Shown here in pieces: positions 1 to 8,335 of a DNA stretch of 41,624 nucleotides. How positions within the stretch are numbered: position 1 is the stretch's first letter; each line of letters begins with the position of its first letter. The position numbers and the translations under genes were made by a program. The notes beneath the pieces were generated by a model that ran no database searches, was not told the DNA's origin, and saw nothing but the letters and a program-made list of their open reading frames with translations. Source of the stretch: Actinomadura sp. 7K507 (GTDB taxonomy: Bacteria; Actinomycetota; Actinomycetes; Streptosporangiales; Streptosporangiaceae); assembly GCF_004348425.1 (NCBI RefSeq), contig NZ_SMKK01000066.1, forward strand, positions 1-41,624. The letters are read 5' to 3'.

Positions 1-851
1 GTCTTGGACGACAGCGCCACCTCGGGGTTGCTCTTGAACGTCTCGCCGAGCTGCGGGAGCGTGGTGCTCTTGAAGCTCTCCAGCAGGTCGCCGCCCATGA
101 GCTTCTGGGCCTTGTCCATCTGCGTCTGGTAGTTCTGCGCGTTGTAGTTGAGCGCGACGTCGCCGTAGGCGGAGGCGACCTTGCTCACGGCGTCCCGGTC
201 GCCCTGGTCGGACGACAGGCCGCTCGCGGTGCGCCACTGCCAGATCGCCGCGGTCGCCAGCAGCGCCACCAGGACGACCACCACGGTGGCCTGGACCACG
301 CTGAGGCCGAAGATCCGGGGCGGGGCCGCGCCGTCCTCGCCGGGCGAGCCCTTCTCCGGCGCCTCGTCCTCCGACTCCCCGGCCTCTTCCTCCGGGGGTT
401 CGAGGCGGGTGGGCCGCGGCTTCGCGGCGGCCTTGGCGGCGGGCTTCTCAGCGGCCTTTTCGGCGGGCTTCGCAGCGGCCTTGGCGGCAGGCTTCGCGGC
501 GGGCTTGGCCGCGGGCTTGGCGGCCGTCTTCGCGGCCTTGGCGGGACGGGCCGGGCGCTCCTCCTCGGCCTCGTCAGCCTCCTCGTCCTGCTCGTCCTGC
601 TCGTCCTCGGCGTCGAGGGCCTCGAGGACCTCGTCGAAATCCTCGTCGTCGATGACCTCGATGACCCGCACCCGCCGCTTGCGCTTGGCGGCGGGCCGCG
701 CCGGCCTCTCCTCGGCCTCGGCCTCGGTCTCGGCTTCGGTCTCCTGCGCTTCGGTCTTCCGCGTCTCGGTCTCCTCGGTCTCCGCCTCGGCCGGGACCGC
801 CTCGACCTCGTCGACTTCGTCGACCTCGTTCTTGCCGGTCTTGGCTGTCAC
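1..851 (-). CDS. Mce-associated membrane protein, C-terminus cut by window edge
   Basis: Last visible gene of the first mce operon, 23 bases after the mceF stop. The frame opens at a GTG (849-851) and runs off the window, so about 283 codons are visible. Residues 1-110 are very acidic (Glu/Asp runs) with a short basic patch. Next come about 45 residues of Lys-Pro-Ala-Ala repeats resembling histone H1-type tails, a second acidic stretch, one membrane helix around residues 190-210, and the start of an extracytoplasmic domain. Single-pass proteins with this kind of exported domain, encoded just after mceF, are Mce-associated (Mas) proteins. Mycobacterial relatives stabilise or tune the Mce lipid transporter. 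The long charged cytosolic arm is unusual for the family. Whether it belongs to type A or type B of the second locus cannot be judged from the visible part. The membrane topology is clear; the family call rests on topology plus context. Confidence 0.8.
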   Translation of the reverse strand, partial: MTAKTGKNEVDEVDEVEAVPAEAETEETETRKTEAQETEAETEAEAEERPARPAAKRKRRVRVIEVIDDEDFDEVLEALDAEDEQDEQDEEADEAEEERPARPAKAAKTAAKPAAKPAAKPAAKAAAKPAEKAAEKPAAKAAAKPRPTRLEPPEEEAGESEDEAPEKGSPGEDGAAPPRIFGLSVVQATVVVVLVALLATAAIWQWRTASGLSSDQGDRDAVSKVASAYGDVALNYNAQNYQTQMDKAQKLMGGDLLESFKSTTLPQLGETFKSNPEVALSSK

Positions 852-874
852 TTGTGGGTACTCCTCAAATCGGG

Positions 875-2179
875 TCAGTCCTTGCCGCGGCGCATTCGGG
901 GCAGCAGCCGGGGCAGGCGGGACAGCACGGGCACCGAGCCCATCATGACCCTGATCAGGACCAGCAGGGCGATGACCGGGGGAACGTACACTAGCCACAT
1001 CGGCGGCCCATCTGAAGAGTCACCGTTGTTCGCGGCCTTCTCCGCCTGCACGCGCTTGTCGAGCGCGGGATCGTGCGTCGGGATCGTGTCCCCGGTGGTC
1101 TTGGCCTTGTAGGGCTTCTGTTCGATCACCGCGGGGGACCTGCCGTCCGGGCAGTTCGGGATCTTGCCCGTCGCGGGCTGCGGCAGCGGGTACTTGTACT
1201 CCAGCGCCGCCTTCTTGTGCAGCGTCAGCTCGAAGTAGATGTTCAGGATGGGTTCGCCCTGGTCGAGCCCGACCACGTTGTCCAGGACGACCTTGAGGTC
1301 CGGCGCGTTCGCGAGCGTCTGCTTCAGGTCGGCCAGGATCCTGGGGTTGTGGCGCTTGAGTCCCCAGTTGCCGAGGACGTCCACGGTGCACTCGAAGTTG
1401 GGGCCGGTCTTGTCCAGCAGGTCGTTGACCGTGGCGAGCAGGCCGGGCCCGTCGTCGCGCAGTTCGGCCAGCTCGCCGCGGACCTGGCTGAGCGACCCGG
1501 TGAGCGCGGCCAGGTTGTCGATCCCGGCGCCGAGCGACCCGCGGTTCTGGTTCAGGACGGTGGTGATCCTGGCCAGGTCGCTGGTCAGTCCGTCGAGCAG
1601 CTCGGTGTTCTGGGCGAACGTGGAGGTCAGCTGGTCGCCGCCGTTGATGATCTGCCGGAGCGACTCCTCGCGGCCGGACCAGCCCGCGGCCAGCTCGTGC
1701 GTGACGACCCTGGCGTCGTCGGGGTCGATGGCCTCCAGGCTGTCGATGACGGCGCCGAACAGGTCCCCGTACTTGGGCGGGACGCTGGTCTGCGACACCG
1801 GGATCCGCGTACCGGGCTCCATCGGCGGGGCGCCGGCCTTGCCGGGCGCGGGGGTCAGTTCGACCACCGGCTCGCCGACCGCGGACTTGCGGGCCGCGGC
1901 GGCGGTGACGCCCTGCGGGATGTCGACGCCCTTCTCGATGTCGAGCTTGACGACGACCTTGTCCTTGTCCAGGTCCACCGAGTCGATCTTGCCGATCCGC
2001 AGGCCGAGGTAGTCGACCTCGAAGTTCGGATGCAGGCCGGGCGAGGACTCGAACTCGACCGTGATGTTGTAGGGGCGGTCGATGAAGTCGAACCGGATGA
2101 CGTTGTTGAACGCCCAGACCACCATGATCACGGCGAGGGCGGCGAACACCGCCAGGTTGATCGTGATGCGCGTGCTCAT
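875..2179 (-). CDS. mceF: MceF, Mce/MlaD family subunit with an extra C-terminal membrane helix
   Basis: Sixth and last Mce subunit of the first locus, 434 aa. It has an N-terminal membrane helix at about residues 8-26, then the MlaD-type beta domain (about 35-115), where the PNFEVDYLGLRIGKID stretch is typical of Mce proteins. A long helical region follows to about 300, of the kind that forms the tunnel in Mce hexamers. The ATG overlaps the mceE stop as ATGA, indicating translational coupling. Unusual: residues 394-414 form a second hydrophobic segment (MWLVYVPPVIALLVLI...) followed by an Arg/Lys-rich end (RMRRGKD). By the positive-inside rule this would bring the C-terminus back to the cytoplasm. 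Typical Mce proteins have only the N-terminal anchor. The assignment as F is by operon position. Confidence 0.93.
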   Translation of the reverse strand: MSTRITINLAVFAALAVIMVVWAFNNVIRFDFIDRPYNITVEFESSPGLHPNFEVDYLGLRIGKIDSVDLDKDKVVVKLDIEKGVDIPQGVTAAAARKSAVGEPVVELTPAPGKAGAPPMEPGTRIPVSQTSVPPKYGDLFGAVIDSLEAIDPDDARVVTHELAAGWSGREESLRQIINGGDQLTSTFAQNTELLDGLTSDLARITTVLNQNRGSLGAGIDNLAALTGSLSQVRGELAELRDDGPGLLATVNDLLDKTGPNFECTVDVLGNWGLKRHNPRILADLKQTLANAPDLKVVLDNVVGLDQGEPILNIYFELTLHKKAALEYKYPLPQPATGKIPNCPDGRSPAVIEQKPYKAKTTGDTIPTHDPALDKRVQAEKAANNGDSSDGPPMWLVYVPPVIALLVLIRVMMGSVPVLSRLPRLLPRMRRGKD

Positions 2180-3282
2180 CGGCGCGGCTCCAGGATGTTC
2201 TCGATGCCGGGCAGGGCGCCCTTGAGCTCCTTGGGGATCGCGGTCGTGCTGCTGCTCGCGGGCTCGTTCGGGCCGTGCCCGGGGATGACGGCCGAGCCGT
2301 CCGGCCAGGCGAACTGCAGGATCGGGTAGAGGAGCAGCTGCCCGTCGTAGCTGGCCTGGGGCAGCTTGTCGCTGAAGTCCACCAGGCCGTTCACCAGGTC
2401 CGTGAGCCGTTTGCGGTTGCCGCCGAGTTCCTTCAGGACGGGGTCGAGGTCCTGGAGGAGCGCGCGGAACCGGCCGATGCGCTTCTCCAGCACCTTGTCG
2501 TTCAGCTGGCGGGCGAGGTGGGTGAGCCGGTCCACGGTGTGGACGATCTCTTCCTTGTTGTCGTCCAGCAGCCGGGTGGTGCGCTCCAGCCGGCCGGGCG
2601 CCTCGTCGAGTGCGCTGCTGCCCTTGGCGAGGGAGCGGCCCAGCTGGGCGAACCGGTCGACCGACTCGCCCAGCTCGCGCCGCTGGTCGGCGAACATCTT
2701 GAGCAGGCCGCCGGCCTGGGCGATCGTCTTGTTGAGCTTCTCGCCGTTGCCGTCCAGGGCGGTGGCCCCGGCGTTGACGACGGTGGCGACGTCGTCGCCG
2801 GCGAGCGCCTCGATCAGCGGTCCGGCCTGCCCGATGACCTGCTCGAACGACGGCTGGACGCTGGTGTTGCCGATCGCGGCGCCGTCGGCGAGGAAGGGGC
2901 CCGCGTTCATGCTCTTGCCCGGCGGCAGCCGCAGGTCCACGTAGTTCTCGCCGAGCAGCGACGTCACCTTGATCTCCGCCAGGGTGCCCTGCGGGATCTT
3001 GATGTCGTCCTCGACGGACAGCGTCACCTTGGACTTGTAGCCGTCGAGCTCGACCTTGAGGACGCTGCCGACCGTGATGTCGGACATCTTGACGCTGTGG
3101 CCCGCGACGAGCTGCTGCACGTCGGTGAACGTGGCCGTCAGCGTGAGGTCGCCCTTCGGGGCGCCGGCCGTCTGGTAGGAGCAGCCCGAGACCGCCAGGA
3201 CCACGGCGGCGGCGAGCACGGCGATCGTCCTGCCCCAGCGGCGGGAGGCGGGCGGCCGTTCCTCTGCGGTGACTCCGCTCAT
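2176..3282 (-). CDS. mceE: MceE, Mce family lipoprotein subunit
   Basis: A 368-aa Mce subunit with a lipoprotein signal. A charged N-region is followed by a hydrophobic stretch ending in AVSGC, with the lipidated Cys at residue 34. The MlaD-type domain spans about residues 45-125 (GHSVKMSDITVGSV; later SLLGENYVDL, the conserved Mce beta-strand motif). It is followed by a long alpha-helical region with regularly spaced heptads. In canonical mce operons the fifth gene (mceE, LprK-like) is the lipoprotein, which agrees with its position here. The start overlaps the mceD stop (TGATG-type junction at 3282), and its stop overlaps the mceF ATG. It probably sits in the heterohexameric Mce ring on the outer face of the cytoplasmic membrane. 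Confidence 0.93.
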   Translation of the reverse strand: MSGVTAEERPPASRRWGRTIAVLAAAVVLAVSGCSYQTAGAPKGDLTLTATFTDVQQLVAGHSVKMSDITVGSVLKVELDGYKSKVTLSVEDDIKIPQGTLAEIKVTSLLGENYVDLRLPPGKSMNAGPFLADGAAIGNTSVQPSFEQVIGQAGPLIEALAGDDVATVVNAGATALDGNGEKLNKTIAQAGGLLKMFADQRRELGESVDRFAQLGRSLAKGSSALDEAPGRLERTTRLLDDNKEEIVHTVDRLTHLARQLNDKVLEKRIGRFRALLQDLDPVLKELGGNRKRLTDLVNGLVDFSDKLPQASYDGQLLLYPILQFAWPDGSAVIPGHGPNEPASSSTTAIPKELKGALPGIENILEPRR

Positions 3283-4349
3283 CAGTTGCCTCCGTTATCC
3301 CAGGGACAGTTGGAGTTGGGCGGGGGCAGCGGGCAGCCGACCTCGTCGGTGTTCATGAGGCCCTTCAGCCACGTCCGCAGGAACGCGTCGGTGGCGAACC
3401 TGATGTGCAGCGACTTGGTGTCGTGGTGGTAGCCGCCGATGAGCGCGTCACCGAGGGCGGGCAGCGACGCGACCAGCCCGGCCACCTGCTTGGCGTTGCC
3501 CTTGAGCATCAGCGCGGTCCTGGTGAGGACGGCCAGGTCCTGCGGCAGCTGGCCCTTGTACTTCTCGAGCAGCTTGCCGCCGTTCTTGGACAGTTCCAGG
3601 ACGCCCTTGACGAGCTGCTGCAGCTCGCCGCGCTCGGCGCTGAGGACCCGGGACGCCTCGCCGAAGTCGCGGATCAGCGTGCCGAGGACCTCCTCGCGTC
3701 CCCGCACGACCCCGGCGAGCCGGTCGAGGTTCTTCGCGACCTCGATCAGTTCCTTGTCCTGCCCGGCGACGTTCTCGACCAGGCGTGCGCTCTGCTCGAG
3801 CGTGGCGTTGAACTGCCTGCCGTTGCCGCCGAGGGTGTCGGCGGCGGTGCCGAGCGCGGACTGCATCTTGGTCGGGTCGAGGGAGTCGGCGAGGTTGGTG
3901 AACGACTCGAGCGCGTCGTCGACCTCGACCGGCACGTGGGTCCGCTCGAGCGGGATGACCTTCGCGGTCTCCTTCGGCTGTCCCGGCTTCCACGCCGGGT
4001 GCAGGACGAGGTTGCGCTCGCCGATCAGGTTGAGCGGGACGATCGACGCGTGCACCCCCTTCGGGAGGGGGACGTCCTCGCTCAGGTGGAACGTCACCTT
4101 GACCTTGTCGCCCTGGTTCTCGACCTTGTCGACCAGGCCGACGTCCGCGCCCATCACCTTGACCTTGGACTCCTCGTAGAAGGAGCGGGCCTTCGGGACG
4201 TAGACGACCATGGTGCGGTCGCCGCTCGCGGACGGGGCGAGCGAGCAGCCGCCCAGGGAGGCGAGCAGCGTCAGGCAGAGTGCTACGGCGATGCCTCTCG
4301 CCCTGCTCTTGGCCGGGGGGCCGGGGGCGTGTCCGGCGACTCGGCTCAT
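3282..4349 (-). CDS. mceD: MceD, Mce family subunit with a lipoprotein signal
   Basis: The open frame extends far upstream, but the real start is the ATG at 4347-4349, which overlaps the mceC stop (TGATG). The product is 355 aa. It begins with a basic N-region and a hydrophobic core ending in LASLGGC, a good lipobox with Cys35. The MlaD domain follows (about 45-125; FYEESKVKVMGADVGLVDK, then LNLIGERNLVL), then a helical tunnel region. Normally only MceE is lipidated, so two adjacent lipoprotein subunits are notable; the corresponding subunit of the second locus (39215-40453) uses an uncleaved membrane helix. The C-terminus ends in a short Pro/Asn/Cys-rich tail (CPLPPPNSNCPW). Subunit letter is by position. 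Confidence 0.9.
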   Translation of the reverse strand: MSRVAGHAPGPPAKSRARGIAVALCLTLLASLGGCSLAPSASGDRTMVVYVPKARSFYEESKVKVMGADVGLVDKVENQGDKVKVTFHLSEDVPLPKGVHASIVPLNLIGERNLVLHPAWKPGQPKETAKVIPLERTHVPVEVDDALESFTNLADSLDPTKMQSALGTAADTLGGNGRQFNATLEQSARLVENVAGQDKELIEVAKNLDRLAGVVRGREEVLGTLIRDFGEASRVLSAERGELQQLVKGVLELSKNGGKLLEKYKGQLPQDLAVLTRTALMLKGNAKQVAGLVASLPALGDALIGGYHHDTKSLHIRFATDAFLRTWLKGLMNTDEVGCPLPPPNSNCPWDNGGN

Positions 4350-5374
4350 CAGTTGCCTCCCGGGGGGTTGCGCCGCGTGGAGTGCGGGCCGGGCGGCTGG
4401 AGCGGGCCGAGGCCGATGAGCAGGCCCTCGACCCAGGCCCCGTTGCCCTTGAGCTTGGCGACCTGCCCGAACGTCGGCCCGAGCAGGGAGAAGTTGGTGT
4501 TCAGCGCGTCCATGTTCGGCGCGAGCCGGGTGGTGAGCAGGTGCAGGTTGTCCAGCAGCCGGTCGAGCTTCTTCTGGTTCTGGGAGATCACGTTGGACAG
4601 CGTCCGGACGGTCTGGCTGCCCTGCCCGATCGTCGAGGCCAGCTCGTTGCGGCGCCGCACGAGGGTGTCCAGCAGCACCTGGCTGGAGTTGATGATCTCG
4701 CGGAGCTGCTGGTCCTTGGACGCGAGCGTGCCGGTGATCGTCTTGCTGCTCTCGATCAGCTTCTCGATCTCCGGGTAGGAGTCGTTCAGCATCTGCGACA
4801 GTTCCTGGACGTTGTTCAGGACCCGGTGCAGCTTCTTCGCGCCCGGCGACTCGATCTTGTTGATCTGGGTGAGCAGCTTGTCGACGCTCTTCTGGTCGAG
4901 CTTGCCGACGATGTTCTGCGCGCCTTCCAGGGCGTCCGGGACGGTGAACGGGACGCTGGTGCGCTGGAGCGGGATGTGGCGTTTCGACTCGGGCACGTCC
5001 GCCATGTAGGGCTTGGCGACCGGGCCCGCGAGCCGCAGGTACCGGCCGCCGAGGAGGGTCGTCGTCTGGATCTCGGCGCGGGTCTGCGGACCGAGGTCGA
5101 TCCCGGCGTCGACGTGCCAGGTGACGATGACCTTGCCCTTGTCGAAGTCGGGCTTGACGCCGGTGATCCGGCCGGCCTTGACGCCGGCGACCCGGATGTC
5201 CTGCCCCGTCTTCAGGCCGGACAGGTCGCTGAACTCGCCGGTCATCGTGTAGCCGCGGTCGAACAGGTGCAGCTGGCCGACGGCGAACGCGAACACGCAG
5301 GCGGCGCCGAGCACGCTCAGGGTGACGAACGCGACGATCTTGTGGTTGACGTCCCGCAGGGATTTCAGCGCCAT
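4349..5374 (-). CDS. mceC: MceC, Mce family subunit
   Basis: Third Mce subunit, 341 aa from the ATG at 5372-5374, which overlaps the mceB stop (TGATG). The longer open frame upstream is the shadow of mceB. It has an N-terminal membrane helix at about 12-32. The MlaD domain has the hallmark GQDIRVAGVKAGRITGV at about 52-68 and TTLLGGRYLRL near 102-112. A long alpha-helical region follows, then a Pro/Gly-rich C-terminus. It resembles the partial MceC of the second locus: both have the RRR/RRRN region, a Asn-Gln-Lys-x-Leu-Asp helix, and a final GNGxWV motif. Role: one subunit of the hexameric lipid channel attached to the YrbE permease. Confidence 0.93.
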   Translation of the reverse strand: MALKSLRDVNHKIVAFVTLSVLGAACVFAFAVGQLHLFDRGYTMTGEFSDLSGLKTGQDIRVAGVKAGRITGVKPDFDKGKVIVTWHVDAGIDLGPQTRAEIQTTTLLGGRYLRLAGPVAKPYMADVPESKRHIPLQRTSVPFTVPDALEGAQNIVGKLDQKSVDKLLTQINKIESPGAKKLHRVLNNVQELSQMLNDSYPEIEKLIESSKTITGTLASKDQQLREIINSSQVLLDTLVRRRNELASTIGQGSQTVRTLSNVISQNQKKLDRLLDNLHLLTTRLAPNMDALNTNFSLLGPTFGQVAKLKGNGAWVEGLLIGLGPLQPPGPHSTRRNPPGGN

Positions 5375-6453
5375 CAGCCGCCACCCCCCGTCAGCATCTT
5401 CTTGAGTTTGTCGAGTTCCTGCTGGGTGGGCTGGCCGGTGTCGGGGGCCCGCGGCAGCTCCATCTCGAAGGGGCAGGGCCCCTGGACGACGTTCAGGCAG
5501 AGCGCGTTGGAGCGCAGGAAGTGGCCGCCGTTGGTGGCGGCGAACAGCTGCCGGAGCGTCAGCGGGAGCTGCTGCACCATCGTCTCCAGCTGGTCGACGT
5601 TGAGCCGGAAGGTCTCGGCGAAGTTGCCGAGGTTGCCGATGATGCGGGAGAGCTGGGCGTCCTGGCCGCCGAGCACGGCGTTGAGGTTGGTGGTGACGCC
5701 GCCGATCTCCACGACCGCGTCCTCGAGGATCTTGCGGTTGTTCGCGAACACCTTCGTCAGCGATTCGAGGTTGTCGACGCTGGCCGCGATCTGCTGGTCG
5801 CGCTTGGCGACCACCTGGCTGACCGTCTCGTAGTTCTCGATCATCCCCTGGATGGTCTTCTTGCGCGTCGCGAACGTCTGCAGCAGCGCGTCCAGGTTGT
5901 TGGTCAGCAGCGAGATGTTCTGCTCGTTGCCCTCCAGCGCCTGGGAGAACGAGAAGAGGATCTTGTTGAGCTGGTTCGGGTCCAGGTTGCGGGTCAGCGG
6001 GCCGAGGGCGTTGACGACGGCGCCGAGGTCCACGACCGAGCGGGTGTGCGGGACGCGGTCGCCGTCGCCGAGCTTGGCCTGGCTCTTGCCCGGCTCCAGG
6101 TAGATGGTGCGCTGGCCCATCACGTTGCGCCAGCGGATGGCGGCGGTGGAGTCCTCCGGGACCCGGACCTCGTCGTCGACCTGCATCTCGACCACGGCCT
6201 TGCCGCGGACGACCTCGATGCCCTTGACCTGTCCGACGGGCGTGCCCGCGACCTTCACGTCGTCGCCTTCCAGCAGGCCGGTGACGTCGTCGAACGTCGC
6301 GGTCAGCCGGTAGCGGTCGGCGAAGCTCGTGCCGAGGATCAGCTGGGCGATGTAGAAGGTGAGCAGCCCGGTCAGCACCACGAACACGACGAACTTCAGC
6401 AGCGTGGAGTAGTCGAGCCCCCGCGCGGTCTTGCCGCGCAGCCGCGCGATCAT
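5374..6453 (-). CDS. mceB: MceB, Mce family subunit
   Basis: Second Mce subunit, 359 aa. The ATG overlaps the mceA stop (ATGA at 6450-6453). It has an N-terminal membrane helix at about 18-40 (LLKFVVFVVLTGLLTFYIAQ). The MlaD domain has the EGDDVKVAGTPVGQVKGI stretch at about residues 62-79 and the NVMGQRTIYL strand. The C-terminal half is a long helical rod. Near the C-terminus are two cysteines (CLNVVQGPCPF) that could form a disulfide. Role in the Mce lipid-transport hexamer is by family. Start choice is supported by the overlap and by a hydrophobic segment in the expected place. Confidence 0.93.
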   Translation of the reverse strand: MIARLRGKTARGLDYSTLLKFVVFVVLTGLLTFYIAQLILGTSFADRYRLTATFDDVTGLLEGDDVKVAGTPVGQVKGIEVVRGKAVVEMQVDDEVRVPEDSTAAIRWRNVMGQRTIYLEPGKSQAKLGDGDRVPHTRSVVDLGAVVNALGPLTRNLDPNQLNKILFSFSQALEGNEQNISLLTNNLDALLQTFATRKKTIQGMIENYETVSQVVAKRDQQIAASVDNLESLTKVFANNRKILEDAVVEIGGVTTNLNAVLGGQDAQLSRIIGNLGNFAETFRLNVDQLETMVQQLPLTLRQLFAATNGGHFLRSNALCLNVVQGPCPFEMELPRAPDTGQPTQQELDKLKKMLTGGGG

Positions 6454-7484
6454 GGCCGCCCCCCTGAGTCGTTCGGCGAGCAGGCGTCAATGAAGATCTT
6501 GCACAGGTCCAGCGGGAGCGTGGCCCGCGCCTGGGCGATCGTGGTGCCCTCGGGGCCGGGGACGCGGATGATCCGCGACAGCAGGCCGAAGAAGCCGATC
6601 AGGCCGTCCATCATCACCGGCAGGTTGCGGCGCTCGTCGTTGACGACGTCGACGGTGTCGCCGAGGCCGTCGACGAGCTTGCCGAGGTTGGCGCCGTGCC
6701 CGTGGAGGGAGTTGCCGACCTTGTCGCCGAGCTCGCCGGTCTGGCCGAGCAGCTGCTCGATCTTGTCCGGCTTCTCGGTGATCACCTGGGAGAGCCCGTT
6801 GACGTCGGTGACGATCCGGTTGATCGTGTCGCCGCGGGGCCCGAGCGTGCCGGACAGCCCGTTGATGTTGTTCAGCAGCGCGTTGATCGCCGCCCGGTCC
6901 TGGTAGGTGGCGTCGACGACCTTGGCGCCGTTGTCGATCGTGCGGCGCAGCGCCGGCCCCTGCCCGGAGAGCCCGGTGCCGAACGTGTGCAGGATCGTCG
7001 CGACCTCGTCCGGGTTGATGGCCTTGGTCAGCTCGTAGGCCGGCCAGGCGGTGTCGGACAGCTCCTGCGGGTCCTGGGTCTTGGTGACCGTGTCGCCGTC
7101 GTCCAGGTACGGGCCGGAGAGTTCGTGCGCGCCGAGGTCGAGGGCGAGGTCCTTCGGGCCGAACACCGAGACCGGCTCGATCGTCGCGATCGTCGTGTCG
7201 GCGATCTGCACGCCCTCGTCGACCCGGAACCGGACCTTGACGCGGCCGTCGTCGGCCAGCGTGAGCTCGTCGACGGTGCCGACCGCGATGCCGCGGACCT
7301 TCACCTCCGACTTGCCGGGGTCGAGGCCCTGGCCCGCCCGCTCGAACGACGCGTTGTAGTAGGTCGAGCCCTTGTACGAGGGCGTCGACCCCACGGCGAC
7401 GAACGTCGCGGCGGCCGCGATGACGCCCGCGCCGACCAGCCCGAAGATCGTCCGGGAGCGCTGGGACAGTGTCTCCTCGCTCAT
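6450..7484 (-). CDS. mceA: MceA, Mce family subunit
   Basis: First Mce subunit after the permeases, 344 aa from the ATG at 7482-7484, which overlaps the yrbEB stop (ATGA). The open frame continues upstream only as a shadow of yrbEB. It has an N-terminal membrane helix at about residues 12-32. The MlaD domain has KSEVKVRGIAVGTVDELTL at about 57-75 and a SVFGPKDLALDL strand, then a helical region. The C-terminus carries LCKIFIDAC, with two cysteines. MceA proteins contribute to substrate binding in mycobacterial Mce systems. What this one carries (lipid, sterol, fatty acid) cannot be told from sequence. Confidence 0.92.
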   Translation of the reverse strand: MSEETLSQRSRTIFGLVGAGVIAAAATFVAVGSTPSYKGSTYYNASFERAGQGLDPGKSEVKVRGIAVGTVDELTLADDGRVKVRFRVDEGVQIADTTIATIEPVSVFGPKDLALDLGAHELSGPYLDDGDTVTKTQDPQELSDTAWPAYELTKAINPDEVATILHTFGTGLSGQGPALRRTIDNGAKVVDATYQDRAAINALLNNINGLSGTLGPRGDTINRIVTDVNGLSQVITEKPDKIEQLLGQTGELGDKVGNSLHGHGANLGKLVDGLGDTVDVVNDERRNLPVMMDGLIGFFGLLSRIIRVPGPEGTTIAQARATLPLDLCKIFIDACSPNDSGGRP

Positions 7485-8335
7485 CCGGTCAACTTCACTG
7501 TGCTGCCGTGGCCCCAGAAGATGTAGGACAGGACCAGGTTCATGAGGATCATCAGGATGGTCGACTCCCTGATCGCGCGGCCCGCGGCGACACCGACGCC
7601 CACCGGGCCGCCGGCCGCGTAGTAGCCGCGGTAGCAGTGGATGAACATGATGATGAAGGCGAACACGGCGACCTTGATGACGCTGTAGAACACGTCGATC
7701 GGCGGTAGGTAGAGGTGAAAGTAGTAGTCGTAGATGCCGGGCGAAAGGCCGAAGTACTGGATCGTGATGAACCTGGTGGCGAAGAACGCCATGAACAGGG
7801 ACACCAGGTACAGCGGCACCAGGGCGATGACTCCGGCGGCGACGCGGGTGCACACCAGGTAGGCCAGGGAGTTGATGCCCATGACCTCCAGCGCGTCGAT
7901 CTCCTCGGAGATCCGCATGGCGCCGATCTCGGCGGTGAAGCCGGTGCCGACCTGCGCGACGAGCGCGACCCCCGCGATGATCGGGGTGACCTCGCGGACG
8001 TTGGAGTAGCTCGCGACCAGCCCGGTGAACGCCTCCGCGCCGATGCGTTCCAGGCCGGGGTAGCCCTGCAGGCCGACCATCGCGCCGGTGGCCAGTGACA
8101 TCGTCGCGATGACGAAGATCATGCCGCCGCCGATGACGAGCGCGCCGACGCCGACGGTGATGTCGCTGACCTGCTTGGCCAGCGTCTTGCCGTACTTGCG
8201 CCGGATGATGATGTCGACGAACAGGTGGTAGAGGACGCGGCCGAGGAAGACCGGCAGGTCTGCCGAGGCGGCCAGGCCGGCGGTCCGGCCCTTGACGGCA
8301 CGGCCCAGCTTGCGGACGGGGGATATGGCGACCAT
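7481..8335 (-). CDS. yrbEB: YrbEB, MlaE-family permease of the mce operon
   Basis: A 284-aa polytopic permease from the ATG at 8333-8335, which shares one base with the yrbEA stop (TGATG). It carries the MlaE/YrbE signature EEIDALEVMGINSL (about residues 135-148), the conserved loop thought to contact the MceG ATPase, and five to six hydrophobic helices. The segment VAQVGTGFTAEIGAMRI precedes the signature, as in the family. With YrbEA it forms the transmembrane part of the Mce ABC importer. The ATPase is not encoded in the window, as is usual for actinobacteria, where one mceG serves several loci. Confidence 0.95.
   Translation of the reverse strand: MVAISPVRKLGRAVKGRTAGLAASADLPVFLGRVLYHLFVDIIIRRKYGKTLAKQVSDITVGVGALVIGGGMIFVIATMSLATGAMVGLQGYPGLERIGAEAFTGLVASYSNVREVTPIIAGVALVAQVGTGFTAEIGAMRISEEIDALEVMGINSLAYLVCTRVAAGVIALVPLYLVSLFMAFFATRFITIQYFGLSPGIYDYYFHLYLPPIDVFYSVIKVAVFAFIIMFIHCYRGYYAAGGPVGVGVAAGRAIRESTILMILMNLVLSYIFWGHGSTVKLTG

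Noticed and set aside
1073..2329. Long plus-strand open frame opposite mceF (and similar long frames opposite most mce genes)
   Set aside because: Typical antisense shadow of GC-rich coding DNA; composition is low-complexity Arg/Gly/Val/Asp with no domain.
4350..5384. Upstream extension of the mceD open frame, rich in Arg, Pro and Gly
   Set aside because: It lies entirely within mceC in another frame; the ATG at 4349 has the lipoprotein signal and overlaps the mceC stop.
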